Both the position numbers and the translations under genes were made by a program. A stretch of 64,000 nt of DNA from JASSUD01 sp031963045 (GTDB lineage: Bacteria; Pseudomonadota; Gammaproteobacteria; Burkholderiales; Burkholderiaceae): the NCBI GenBank assembly GCA_031963045.1, contig JASSUK010000015.1, forward strand, positions 1 through 64,000, written 5' to 3'. Each line of letters starts with the position of its first letter. Position 1 is the first letter of the stretch. Below are positions 8,720 to 15,760 of the stretch, piece after piece. The notes below the pieces were generated by a model. It worked only from the letters and a program-made list of their open reading frames with translations. It was not told the DNA's origin and made no database searches.

Positions 8720-9613
8720 TTAATCAAAGTGTCCAATACGTTTTAAGTTTTTAAAATTAAACCAAATAAAAAAAGCACGACCGACTAAATTTTTATCAGG
8801 AACAAAACCCCACACTCGGCTATCGGCACTATTGTCACGGTTATCTCCCATCACAAAATAATGGCCAGCGGGCACTTTGCAGACCAGGCCTTGCTCACTA
8901 TATTGGCAATTTTCCTGAAAACGAAAACGATCGGCATTCAGTACAAAGGACGCGTCGGAGAGGCTACTGAGGATGTCATTTTTAGTTTCCCCTAACGTTT
9001 CCTCATATCGCCTTAAATACGTGCCATGATCTTCGTCAAAATAATCAGGGAGCGGTATCGTAGCAATGCGCTGTCCATTCACTTTAAGCTGCTTGTTTAT
9101 ATAAGACACCGTATCACCCGGCAGCCCAACCACACGCTTAATGTAATCTATTGAAGGATCTTTAGGGTAGCGAAAAACAACCACATCCCCACGTTTTGGT
9201 TGACCAAGACGGACTATTTTTTTATTGAGAACAGGCAGGCGCAGGCCATAGACAAATTTATTGACCAGAATAAAGTCGCCCACTACCAGCGTAGGCAGCA
9301 TAGAGCCAGACGGAATCTTAAAAGGCTCTGCAATAAACGAGCGCAGTAGAAAAACCGTCAAAATAATTGGGAAAAAGCCAGCCGTATATTCCAGCCACCA
9401 AGGCCTGACCAATGCAGCTTGGCGAATGGCAGAAGATTTTTGCACTATTTCAGAGGTCGAGCTTGCCAAGGGCACACTGTGCTGCTGGCGCTCATAGTCC
9501 GCCACCAAGCTTTGTGCAAAACGCTGGCGCCGCGGTAAAAAAATGCTTTTATCTAAAACCCAAGCAATGCCACTCACTATTACTAGCATTAAAAAAACCA
9601 ATGCAACATTCAT
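8720..9613 (-). CDS. lepB: Signal peptidase I
   Basis: A membrane serine protease that removes signal peptides from Sec and Tat substrates in the periplasm. From the Met at 9613 it has 297 residues: an N-terminal membrane helix, a second helix (about 80-95), the catalytic serine in PSGSM (Ser104) and the catalytic lysine in DYIKRVVGLPGD (Lys159). A late MGDNRDNSADSR box follows. The frame is open 17 codons further up, but other LepB proteins begin at the hydrophobic helix. lepA and rnc, its usual neighbours, are absent here. Confidence 0.93.
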   Translation of the reverse strand: MNVALVFLMLVIVSGIAWVLDKSIFLPRRQRFAQSLVADYERQQHSVPLASSTSEIVQKSSAIRQAALVRPWWLEYTAGFFPIILTVFLLRSFIAEPFKIPSGSMLPTLVVGDFILVNKFVYGLRLPVLNKKIVRLGQPKRGDVVVFRYPKDPSIDYIKRVVGLPGDTVSYINKQLKVNGQRIATIPLPDYFDEDHGTYLRRYEETLGETKNDILSSLSDASFVLNADRFRFQENCQYSEQGLVCKVPAGHYFVMGDNRDNSADSRVWGFVPDKNLVGRAFFIWFNFKNLKRIGHFD

Positions 9614-9710
9614 ACACGATCCGCTTATACGCCAAAATAGATACTTACTAGAGGTAGGTGGCAACTTTGTTTTAGAAGCAATTTAAAGTATGGAAACGTT
9701 AAACCGCTTC

Positions 9711-9779
9711 TAGGGCATGTCCTCAATTGCCCCACGACCTCAAAGATGGGCCTTGTGGGGCAACTGAGGACATGCCCTA
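9711..9779. repeat. 69-bp inverted repeat, GTCCTCAATTG family
   Basis: Two 25-base arms (starting TAGGGCATGTCCTC) pair with one mismatch around a 19-base centre. It lies between the sspA stop and lepB and could work as a terminator for sspA. Its arm core is shared with 10632-10696 and 2583-2600, so it is a dispersed mobile-type element and not just a terminator. Confidence 0.75.
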
Positions 9780-9797
9780 ACAAAAAATACTTCTGGC

Positions 9798-10418
9798 TTA
9801 TCGACGCATTGCTTTTTCAGCAGGCGTGAGCGCATCAATAAATGCAGGGCGACTAAAAATACGCTCGGCATAAGTTTGAAGCGGTGCTGCCTGACGAGGA
9901 AGCTCAATACCATAGTGCTCTAAACGCCATAACAAAGGCACCAGCGCAATATCCACAATGGTTAAAGTCTCACCCAACATATATTTGTTTTTAACAAAAA
10001 CAGGTGCAAGCTGCGTCAAGCGATCCCGCACAGCCAAACGGCCTTTGTCTTGCTCTTTTCCTGTGAGCGTTGCGCGGCCTTTTTTCTCCGCTTCAAATTC
10101 GCTCACATACACAAACAATTCGCGCTCTAAATTAAAAAGCAACAAACGAGCCCGTGCACATTGCATAGGATCCATGGGCATCAACTGCGGATGAGGAAAA
10201 CGCGCATCAATGTATTCATTAATAATATTAGATTCATACAAAATCAGGTCGCGTTCCACCAAAATGGGGACCTGTCCGTATGGATTCATGATGGCGATGT
10301 CTTCAGGTTTGTTAAAAAGATCCACATCCCGAATTTCAAAATCCATCCCTTTTTCAAACAAAACCTGGCGACAGCGATGAGAGAACGGGCACGTATCGTC
10401 AGAATATAAATGCATCAT
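9798..10418 (-). CDS. sspA: Stringent starvation protein A
   Basis: A GST-fold protein that binds RNA polymerase and shapes starvation and acid responses. The N-terminal thioredoxin-like part begins MMHLYSDDTCPFSHRCR and includes NPYGQVPILVERDLILYESN; the C-terminal helical GST part ends FIDALTPAEKAMRR. From 10418 it has 206 residues. An AAGGAA box about 9 bases upstream supports this start over the open extension to 10481. sspB, its usual partner, does not follow; a repeat and lepB do. Confidence 0.9.
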   Translation of the reverse strand: MMHLYSDDTCPFSHRCRQVLFEKGMDFEIRDVDLFNKPEDIAIMNPYGQVPILVERDLILYESNIINEYIDARFPHPQLMPMDPMQCARARLLLFNLERELFVYVSEFEAEKKGRATLTGKEQDKGRLAVRDRLTQLAPVFVKNKYMLGETLTIVDIALVPLLWRLEHYGIELPRQAAPLQTYAERIFSRPAFIDALTPAEKAMRR

Positions 10419-10567
10419 CTTTGCTTGTTCCTTTCCTTTTTTCTGTATTACGTGATGCGATTCATCAAAAACCCCATTCACTGCTTAAATTAGTAAGCTT
10501 CTATATGTATAAAAAGTCTTACTTTGCGTCTGCAAACCGTCCAATTATCTTCTACAATGCTTGAGAA

Positions 10568-10595
10568 TTGACTTGCAGGGCAATAAGATTATCCT
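10568..10595 (+). promoter_or_regulatory. Possible orphan sigma-70 promoter
   Basis: TTGACT and TATCCT are separated by 16 bases. No gene lies downstream on the plus strand; a perfect 65-base hairpin follows within 40 bases. It may be a relic, or drive a short RNA. Weak match only. Confidence 0.25.
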
Positions 10596-10631
10596 ATGCT
10601 AAACGCACATATAGCGCGCACGCTCCCACCT

Positions 10632-10696
10632 CTTAAGGTGTGTCCTCAATTGTCCAAAATATGAACCCTTTTGGACAATTGAGGACACACCTTAAG
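10632..10696. repeat. 65-bp perfect inverted repeat, GTCCTCAATTG family
   Basis: Two 28-base arms are exact complements around a 9-base centre (10660-10668). The arms start CTTAAGGTGTGTCCTC, and the outer TTAA could be target sequence. The arm core is shared with 9711-9779 and 2583-2600. Behaves like a tiny non-autonomous element (MITE); no transposase for it is in the window. Confidence 0.8.
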
Positions 10697-10820
10697 CAAG
10701 ATCTTTAGCAAGTGCGTAAATTTAAAGGGGCTGATTTTATTAAAATTCTCAAAAATAAGCGAACTTTCTGAGCATTTACTTTTAAAAAGAACATAAATTG
10801 GCGATTGGCATGGACTGAAA

Positions 10821-10923
10821 CATGAGGACCGCGGCCTTTTTTGAGCCTGCATATGCAGGCCAAAAGCGATGATTAGAAGTCAGTGGCGCGCATGTTGGGG
10901 TTCGTGCCTCACCACCAACCTAC
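10821..10923. repeat. REP-pair element, partly degenerate
   Basis: The left REP unit is eroded to a GAGGACCGCGGCC remnant, while the centre (CTGCATATGCAG palindrome, AAAAGCGATGATT) and right unit (GTTGGGGTTCGTGCC to CAACCTAC) are intact. It is followed 9 bases later by a second element in tandem. Confidence 0.75.
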
Positions 10924-10932
10924 AAATGAACG

Positions 10933-11064
10933 GTAGGTTGGTGGTGACGAAGGAACCCCAACATGATGACCACCGCCCTTTTGAAACCTGCATATGCGGG
11001 TCAAAAGCGATGATTACAAGTCAGTGGTGTGCACGTCGGGGTTCGTGCCTCACCACCAACCTAC
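10933..11064. repeat. REP-pair (BIME-like) element
   Basis: A full pair: GTAGGTTGGTGGTGACG with ACCCCAAC at the left, a TGCATATGCG centre, and the inverted unit ending CACCAACCTAC at the right. Stands in tandem with 10821-10923 in the gap between sspA and the Nif3-like gene. Confidence 0.8.
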
Positions 11065-11105
11065 AATGCATCAACGTTTTTTGTCATGTTTTAGAGGGGA
11101 ATGGT

Positions 11106-11867
11106 TTATACAGGGTTGTCCATGTCTATAAATTGATGCTCTATACCGAACTTTGCCGCCAAATGCTCTCCTAATGCCTGTACGCCATATCGTTCGGTGG
11201 CATGGTGGCCTGCGGCTAAATACGTTATACCGCTTTCTGTGGCTAGGTGCGTGGTGGATTCAGAGACCTCTCCGCTTATATAAACCTGTGCGCCTGCCTC
11301 AATAGCTGCGCCCAATAGATGTTGGGCTGCTCCGCTACACCAAGCTACACATTGCACCTGTGCACGCTGCTCTCCTAACACCAGAGGTCGCCTATTTAAT
11401 ATTTTTTCTATATGCAAGGCCAATTGTGCTACAGGCATCGATGCTTGCAAGCTGCCTATCCACCCTAAATCATTCTCCCCAAACCGGCCGTTTACTATAA
11501 AGCCCAGACGCTTGGCAAGTTGCGCATTATTTCCTAACTGGGGATGAGCATCTAAAGGTAAATGATAGGCAAATAAATTCAGGTCATTTTGCAATAACCG
11601 ACTCAATCGCTGGTAGCGCACACCTGTAATGGGTCTTGCTTCGTTTTTCCAGAAGTAGCCATGGTGAACGATAACTGCATCGGCTCCCCATGCTAGCGCT
11701 GCATCTAAAAAAGCAACCGAAGCCGTTACACCCGTTGCGATGCGGCTAATACCAAGACGACCCTGTACTTGCAAACCATTTGGCGCATAATCTTGAAACT
11801 GGTACGAATTCAATAATTCGTTCAAGTAGCATTCCAACTCGGTTGGAGATAAGATCATTTTTTTCAA
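11106..11867 (-). CDS. Nif3-like dinuclear metal-centre protein
   Basis: A conserved cytoplasmic protein of the Nif3/YbgI family, with a two-metal site and a poorly defined hydrolase role. The 253-residue length is usual. Visible metal-ligand motifs are VIVHHGYFW, the histidine in AYHLPLDAH, and the late SGEVSESTT and AAGHHATERYG, which are typical of the family. In Burkholderia relatives this gene lies between a DegQ-type protease and petABC-sspA; here sspA follows without petABC. Divergent from the protease gene. Confidence 0.9.
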   Translation of the reverse strand: MKKMILSPTELECYLNELLNSYQFQDYAPNGLQVQGRLGISRIATGVTASVAFLDAALAWGADAVIVHHGYFWKNEARPITGVRYQRLSRLLQNDLNLFAYHLPLDAHPQLGNNAQLAKRLGFIVNGRFGENDLGWIGSLQASMPVAQLALHIEKILNRRPLVLGEQRAQVQCVAWCSGAAQHLLGAAIEAGAQVYISGEVSESTTHLATESGITYLAAGHHATERYGVQALGEHLAAKFGIEHQFIDMDNPV

Positions 11868-11886
11868 TTCCCTATATGTGCATACT

Positions 11887-11955
11887 GTAGGTTGGGGTTA
11901 AGCATGAACCCCAACATGATGACCACTGTCTCTTTTTGAATACCTGCGTGACATC
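11887..11955. repeat. Single REP unit
   Basis: GTAGGTTGGGGTTAAGC with its ACCCCAAC partner forms one REP hairpin, followed by a CATGATGACCAC flank as in the complete pairs. The opposite unit is missing or degenerate. Confidence 0.65.
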
Positions 11956-12126
11956 AGCTTTTAATACCACTACCTAGGGCGCTCTCAGTATTAATAAAAG
12001 CGTGTCTTCTTCCACACTGCATAGAGCCGATAAAATTTTTTCATTCAAATGAATGTACCTATTTGAAGGTACTTGAAATCCATTTTAAAAGCATATGCCG
12101 TTGTTTTTATTTGCAGGCGGTTTTTT

Positions 12127-13383
12127 ATGCTCAAACGCTTCTGGCTTTTATTCGCACAAACTGTCACTGCAATACTTGCGGTCTTTTTTGTTGTAGCTAC
12201 GCTCAAACCAGAATGGCTAGCTACTTTCAATGCACACCTCCTTCCCGCCTCTTCAACGATAGCAAAGCCCACACCACGGCCGCTATGGGCAGGGTTTTCC
12301 CGCAATCTGAGAAGCAGCTGCACAGGGTTGTCCTATTCTTATGCAGCAGAAAAAGCGATGCCCAGCGTTGTTAAAATTTTTTCAAGCAAAAATACCCCTC
12401 AACAGCGGGAAACGCAGCTTATCTCTAACAAACAGGGAGAGCATTTACTGCTTGACCCTTTCTTCAAAAAGCATTCACGAAAAAACTCCCAATCTGCCCA
12501 TCTAGGCTCCGGGGTCATAGTCAGTGAAAAAGGCTATATTTTAACGGATGCCCACGTAATCAATGATGCCGATCATATCGAAGTCACGCTAGCAGATGGT
12601 CGCCAAACCTTAGGCAAATTAATTGGCACCGATGCAGAAACCGATTTGTCCGTTCTCAAAATTAACATCGACCACTTGCCTGCTATTACATTTGGAGACC
12701 TTCAAAAGGCGCACACAGGGGACGTGGTTTTAGCAATTGGGAACCCGTTTGGGGTAGGTCAAACCGTCACGATGGGAATCATTAGCGCACTTGGGCGCAG
12801 TGATCTAGGAATCAGCACCTTTGAAAATCTGATCCAAACTGATGCGCCAATTAATCCAGGTAACTCTGGTGGCGCATTGATCGACGTAGAAGGTAATTTA
12901 CTAGGCATCAACACCGCGATTTATTCGCGTAGCGGTGGTTCATTAGGTATTGGCTTTGCCGTACCTGTTTTTACTGCAATTGAAGTGCTGGACAGCATTG
13001 TTGCAACCGGTACCGTGGTGCGCGGGTGGATCGGTGTAGAACTGCAAAATATCTACTCTGAACAAATAGATACCGATTCCGATAAGCCATCTGGCGCTAT
13101 GGTGTCTGGAGTTTTAGAGAACGGGCCCGCTGCGCGTGCAGGGGTATTGAATGGCGACATTATCGTCGGCATCACTCCCCATACCCACCCCACACGTAAA
13201 CAAACCATCACCAACCGCAATCAGCTACTGGAATTAGTCGCGCACATGAAACCGACTACCAAAACCACTTTGCATCTCATTCGAAAAAATAAGCCCCTCG
13301 ATCTCACCGTCACTATTGGCCTGCGCCCAGCCCCCAATCGCCATATTGAGACAGAAGAAATAGGCGAAGAGGAAGAAGAGTGA
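12127..13383 (+). CDS. DegQ/DegS-type periplasmic serine protease
   Basis: An HtrA-family protease for envelope quality control. From the Met at 12127 it has 418 residues: an N-terminal hydrophobic anchor (about 8-25), the trypsin-like domain with His143 in TDAHVI, Asp173 in ETDLSVL and Ser247 in PGNSGGALI, then one PDZ domain (about 295-395) and an acidic EEIGEEEEE tail. A single PDZ and an uncleaved-looking anchor are DegS-like; the Burkholderia neighbourhood with Nif3 is kept. hisB follows on the same strand after a REP pair. Confidence 0.9.
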   Translation: MLKRFWLLFAQTVTAILAVFFVVATLKPEWLATFNAHLLPASSTIAKPTPRPLWAGFSRNLRSSCTGLSYSYAAEKAMPSVVKIFSSKNTPQQRETQLISNKQGEHLLLDPFFKKHSRKNSQSAHLGSGVIVSEKGYILTDAHVINDADHIEVTLADGRQTLGKLIGTDAETDLSVLKINIDHLPAITFGDLQKAHTGDVVLAIGNPFGVGQTVTMGIISALGRSDLGISTFENLIQTDAPINPGNSGGALIDVEGNLLGINTAIYSRSGGSLGIGFAVPVFTAIEVLDSIVATGTVVRGWIGVELQNIYSEQIDTDSDKPSGAMVSGVLENGPAARAGVLNGDIIVGITPHTHPTRKQTITNRNQLLELVAHMKPTTKTTLHLIRKNKPLDLTVTIGLRPAPNRHIETEEIGEEEEE

Positions 13384-13409
13384 AATAAGCAATAAAATCA
13401 AATTAAATA

Positions 13410-13540
13410 TAGGTTGGCTGTAATGCACAAACCCAAACATGCATACCACCAACTTATAATATTTGCCTCAAACCATTTGTAAGCAGGTCTTAAAAAACAC
13501 AGTGGTGTGCGTGTTGGGGTTCGCGCCTCAACCAACCTAC
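13410..13540. repeat. REP-pair between the protease gene and hisB
   Basis: A degenerate left unit (TAGGTTGGCTGTAATGC) and a good right unit (GTTGGGGTTCGCGCC to CAACCTAC). The right end is only 18 bases from the hisB ATG. The upstream frame that appears to extend HisB is translation of this element. Confidence 0.75.
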
Positions 13541-13558
13541 ATTTTTGGATTTTTTTCT

Positions 13559-14170
13559 ATGTCTTTCTCCTCGCAATCTGATAGCCGATCTGCCCAAGTC
13601 ACGCGCACTACGAGCGAAACACATATTGCTATCACGCTCAACTTAGACGGCACCGGCCAGAGCACACTAGAAACGGGCGTGCCTTTTTTAGATCATATGC
13701 TCGATCAAATTGCGCGGCATGGCTTAATCGATTTACACATCACCGCTCGAGGGGATGTGCATATCGATGATCATCATACGGTTGAAGATGTAGGCATCAC
13801 CCTTGGGCAAGCCTTCTCCCAAGCAATAGGAGAAAAACGGGGCATATACCGTTATGGTCATGCATACATCCCACTAGATGAAGCACTCTCACGCGTAGCG
13901 GTAGACCTATCCGGGCGCCCTGGTTTATTCTTTGATGTACCTTTTACCCGTGCCCGCATTGGTCAGTTTGACGTTGATTTATTGATCGAATTTTTCAGAG
14001 GCTTTGTCAACCATGCAGCAGTAACGCTCCATATCGACAACCTACGAGGAACAAACGCCCACCACCAAGCAGAAACTGTATTCAAAGCCTTTGGCCGCGC
14101 CCTACGCATGGCAGTCACCAGAGACGAACGAGCAACCCAATCCATCCCCTCCACAAAAGGCAGCTTGTAG
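13559..14170 (+). CDS. hisB: Imidazoleglycerol-phosphate dehydratase
   Basis: Catalyses dehydration of imidazole-glycerol phosphate in histidine synthesis. The product has 203 residues from the ATG at 13559, close to the monofunctional family length. It shows GVPFLDHMLDQIARHG, the metal motif DDHHTVEDVGI and the second motif NAHHQAETVFKAFGRAL, and ends IPSTKGSL as the family does. An open extension upstream (to 13463) is repeat-derived and rejected. The TAG stop is part of the GTAG that opens the next REP. The other his genes are not in the window. Confidence 0.93.
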   Translation: MSFSSQSDSRSAQVTRTTSETHIAITLNLDGTGQSTLETGVPFLDHMLDQIARHGLIDLHITARGDVHIDDHHTVEDVGITLGQAFSQAIGEKRGIYRYGHAYIPLDEALSRVAVDLSGRPGLFFDVPFTRARIGQFDVDLLIEFFRGFVNHAAVTLHIDNLRGTNAHHQAETVFKAFGRALRMAVTRDERATQSIPSTKGSL

Positions 14171-14296
14171 GTTGGTGGTGAGGCACGAACCCCAACATGC
14201 ATACCACCGCCCTTTTAAAACCTGCCTATACACCACAAAAAGGCATAATTAAATAAAAGTGGCTTGCATATTAAAGTTCATACCTCACCCAAGGTA
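14167..14296. repeat. REP-pair overlapping the hisB stop
   Basis: The left unit GTAGGTTGGTGGTGAGGC is intact and supplies the hisB stop codon. The right unit is eroded by substitutions (TATTAAAGTTCATACCTCACC) but is still recognisable. Confidence 0.65.
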
Positions 14297-14309
14297 CTAG
14301 AGAAAAATA

Positions 14310-15563
14310 ATGAGCGGTTCATTAAAGTGCGATATTGCAATCGTCGGTACAGGTCCTGTAGCCTGCGCACTAGTCACGGCATTAGCACGCCGAGGCTTCA
14401 CACGTACACTGCGCATAGCACTCATTGGCCCACATCGAGCCCATACGCCAATAGATCCCAGTGATCCACGCGCAATAGCTTTATCTTACGGCAGCCGCAT
14501 ACTGCTAGATCGTGCATGGCCCGCCCATGCCGTCCCCATTCATCAAATCCAAGTTTCCCAAAAAGGATACTTTGGCCGCACCACCCTAGACCGAAAAGAC
14601 TGCAAACTCCCAGCCTTAGGCTATGTACTGCGCTATAGCGCCCTACTCCATACGCTCGCTCAATCTGCGCAAGCCCATCTAAACCACCTTCAGCATCTTC
14701 ATGGATCAGACACACCTGGATGGCTAGCAATGGGAGCGGGGGCTCCTATACAAGATAAACAAGGCGTAACACTCCCCTTAACTCCACTAACAGAAGACCC
14801 CTCCCACACACTTAAAGGACCGACTTCGCTACATACCCAGTTAGTCATTTATGCAGAAGGCAGTGCTCCTTCTGCACTATCTCAAAACATACAAAACCCT
14901 ACTACTCCATCCACTCCCAACCGACATATTCATCACTACCACCAAACCGCCTTAATCGGAATCGTTCGAGCAAGCGCCCCTCAACCCCATACGGCTTGGG
15001 AGCGCTTTACAGCCGAAGGCCCTCTTGCACTATTACCCCTAGGCGGCCCCAATGAAGCAGACTACGCCTTAGTCTGGTGCAGCGCCCCCGACATAGCCAA
15101 ACAAAGGCTTGAAGCCCCAGCAGAGCGCTTACTAGCTGAACTCGACACCGTTTTTGGCGGCCGCATGGGTAAATTTATCCACATTCAAGACCGCACCTGC
15201 TTTCCCCTTATCCTGCAAAAACAGCACCACCTAACCAACCACCGCATCGCAGCAATCGGCAATGCCGCACAAACCCTACACCCCGTTGCAGGACAAGGCC
15301 TAAACCTGGGTCTGCGCGACGCGTGGGTTCTAGCCCAAAGCCTCCAAAAAGGCCCTACCCCTGAAGCCCTAGCCCACTTCGCCAAACACCGCCAAACCGA
15401 CCGCGAAACCACGATCCGCACAACCCACACCCTAGCCAACGCCTTTATCTCCTCCGGCTTCTCCCCTCTGCCAACTCTGTATAGCGCAGGCCTAACTTTG
15501 TTAGACCACCTCCCCCCTTTAAAAACAGCTTTTGCTAATCAAATGATTTTTGGCAGAAGATGA
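14310..15563 (+). CDS. UbiH/UbiF/COQ6-family FAD monooxygenase
   Basis: A flavoprotein hydroxylase of ubiquinone synthesis, acting at the inner face of the membrane. The N-terminal FAD motif GTGPVA lies at residues 13-18. The second FAD motif reads IGNAAQTLHPVAGQG followed by LNLGLRDAW; the usual GDAA is GNAA here. The length, 417 residues, is normal. Which ring position it hydroxylates cannot be told; a UbiH-like role is the simplest guess given ubiquinone use by DsbB. It is the last core gene before the accessory island. Confidence 0.85.
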   Translation: MSGSLKCDIAIVGTGPVACALVTALARRGFTRTLRIALIGPHRAHTPIDPSDPRAIALSYGSRILLDRAWPAHAVPIHQIQVSQKGYFGRTTLDRKDCKLPALGYVLRYSALLHTLAQSAQAHLNHLQHLHGSDTPGWLAMGAGAPIQDKQGVTLPLTPLTEDPSHTLKGPTSLHTQLVIYAEGSAPSALSQNIQNPTTPSTPNRHIHHYHQTALIGIVRASAPQPHTAWERFTAEGPLALLPLGGPNEADYALVWCSAPDIAKQRLEAPAERLLAELDTVFGGRMGKFIHIQDRTCFPLILQKQHHLTNHRIAAIGNAAQTLHPVAGQGLNLGLRDAWVLAQSLQKGPTPEALAHFAKHRQTDRETTIRTTHTLANAFISSGFSPLPTLYSAGLTLLDHLPPLKTAFANQMIFGRR

Positions 15564-15640
15564 GTATGCGGTATGCGGTATGCGGTATGCGGTATGCGGT
15601 ATGCGGTATGCGGTATGCGGTATGCGGTATGCGGTATGCG
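15564..15640. repeat. Eleven tandem copies of a 7-bp unit
   Basis: GTATGCG is repeated 11 times without error, starting next to the ubiH-like stop codon. It marks the junction between core genes and the STAND island. Copy number of such perfect short repeats usually varies between strains. Confidence 0.95.
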
Positions 15641-15683
15641 CACAATAATTTGCTGTGAAACGTAGAATGCTGCAATCTTGGAT

Positions 15684-15760
15684 GTAAGTTACACCACCTT
15701 CCGACGCATGATACGTAGGGATTGGATTTGTGTTGAATAGGATATAAGGAACCTTTGTTA
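15684..15760 (+). promoter_or_regulatory. Type-A STAND gene leader, copy 1
   Basis: This stretch, including GATACGTAGGGATTGGATT and GGATATAAGGAACC, is nearly identical upstream of the gene starting at 32351 on the other strand. It holds the AAGGA ribosome-binding site and a TATAAG that may be a -10 box. Homology continues upstream (AGAATGCTGCAATCTTGG near 15667) beyond a segment that differs in length. Confidence 0.5.

Noticed and set aside
10869..11174. 101-codon frame between sspA and the Nif3-like gene
   Set aside because: Made of two REP pairs read through; no protein family.
13463..13558. N-terminal extension of HisB
   Set aside because: It is translation of a REP element; the HisB family begins near the ATG at 13559.
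15564..15640. Protein-coding reading of the 7-bp repeat (minus-strand frame with TAYRIPH repeats)
   Set aside because: Any 7-bp tandem repeat gives an open frame when free of stops; no gene signals.
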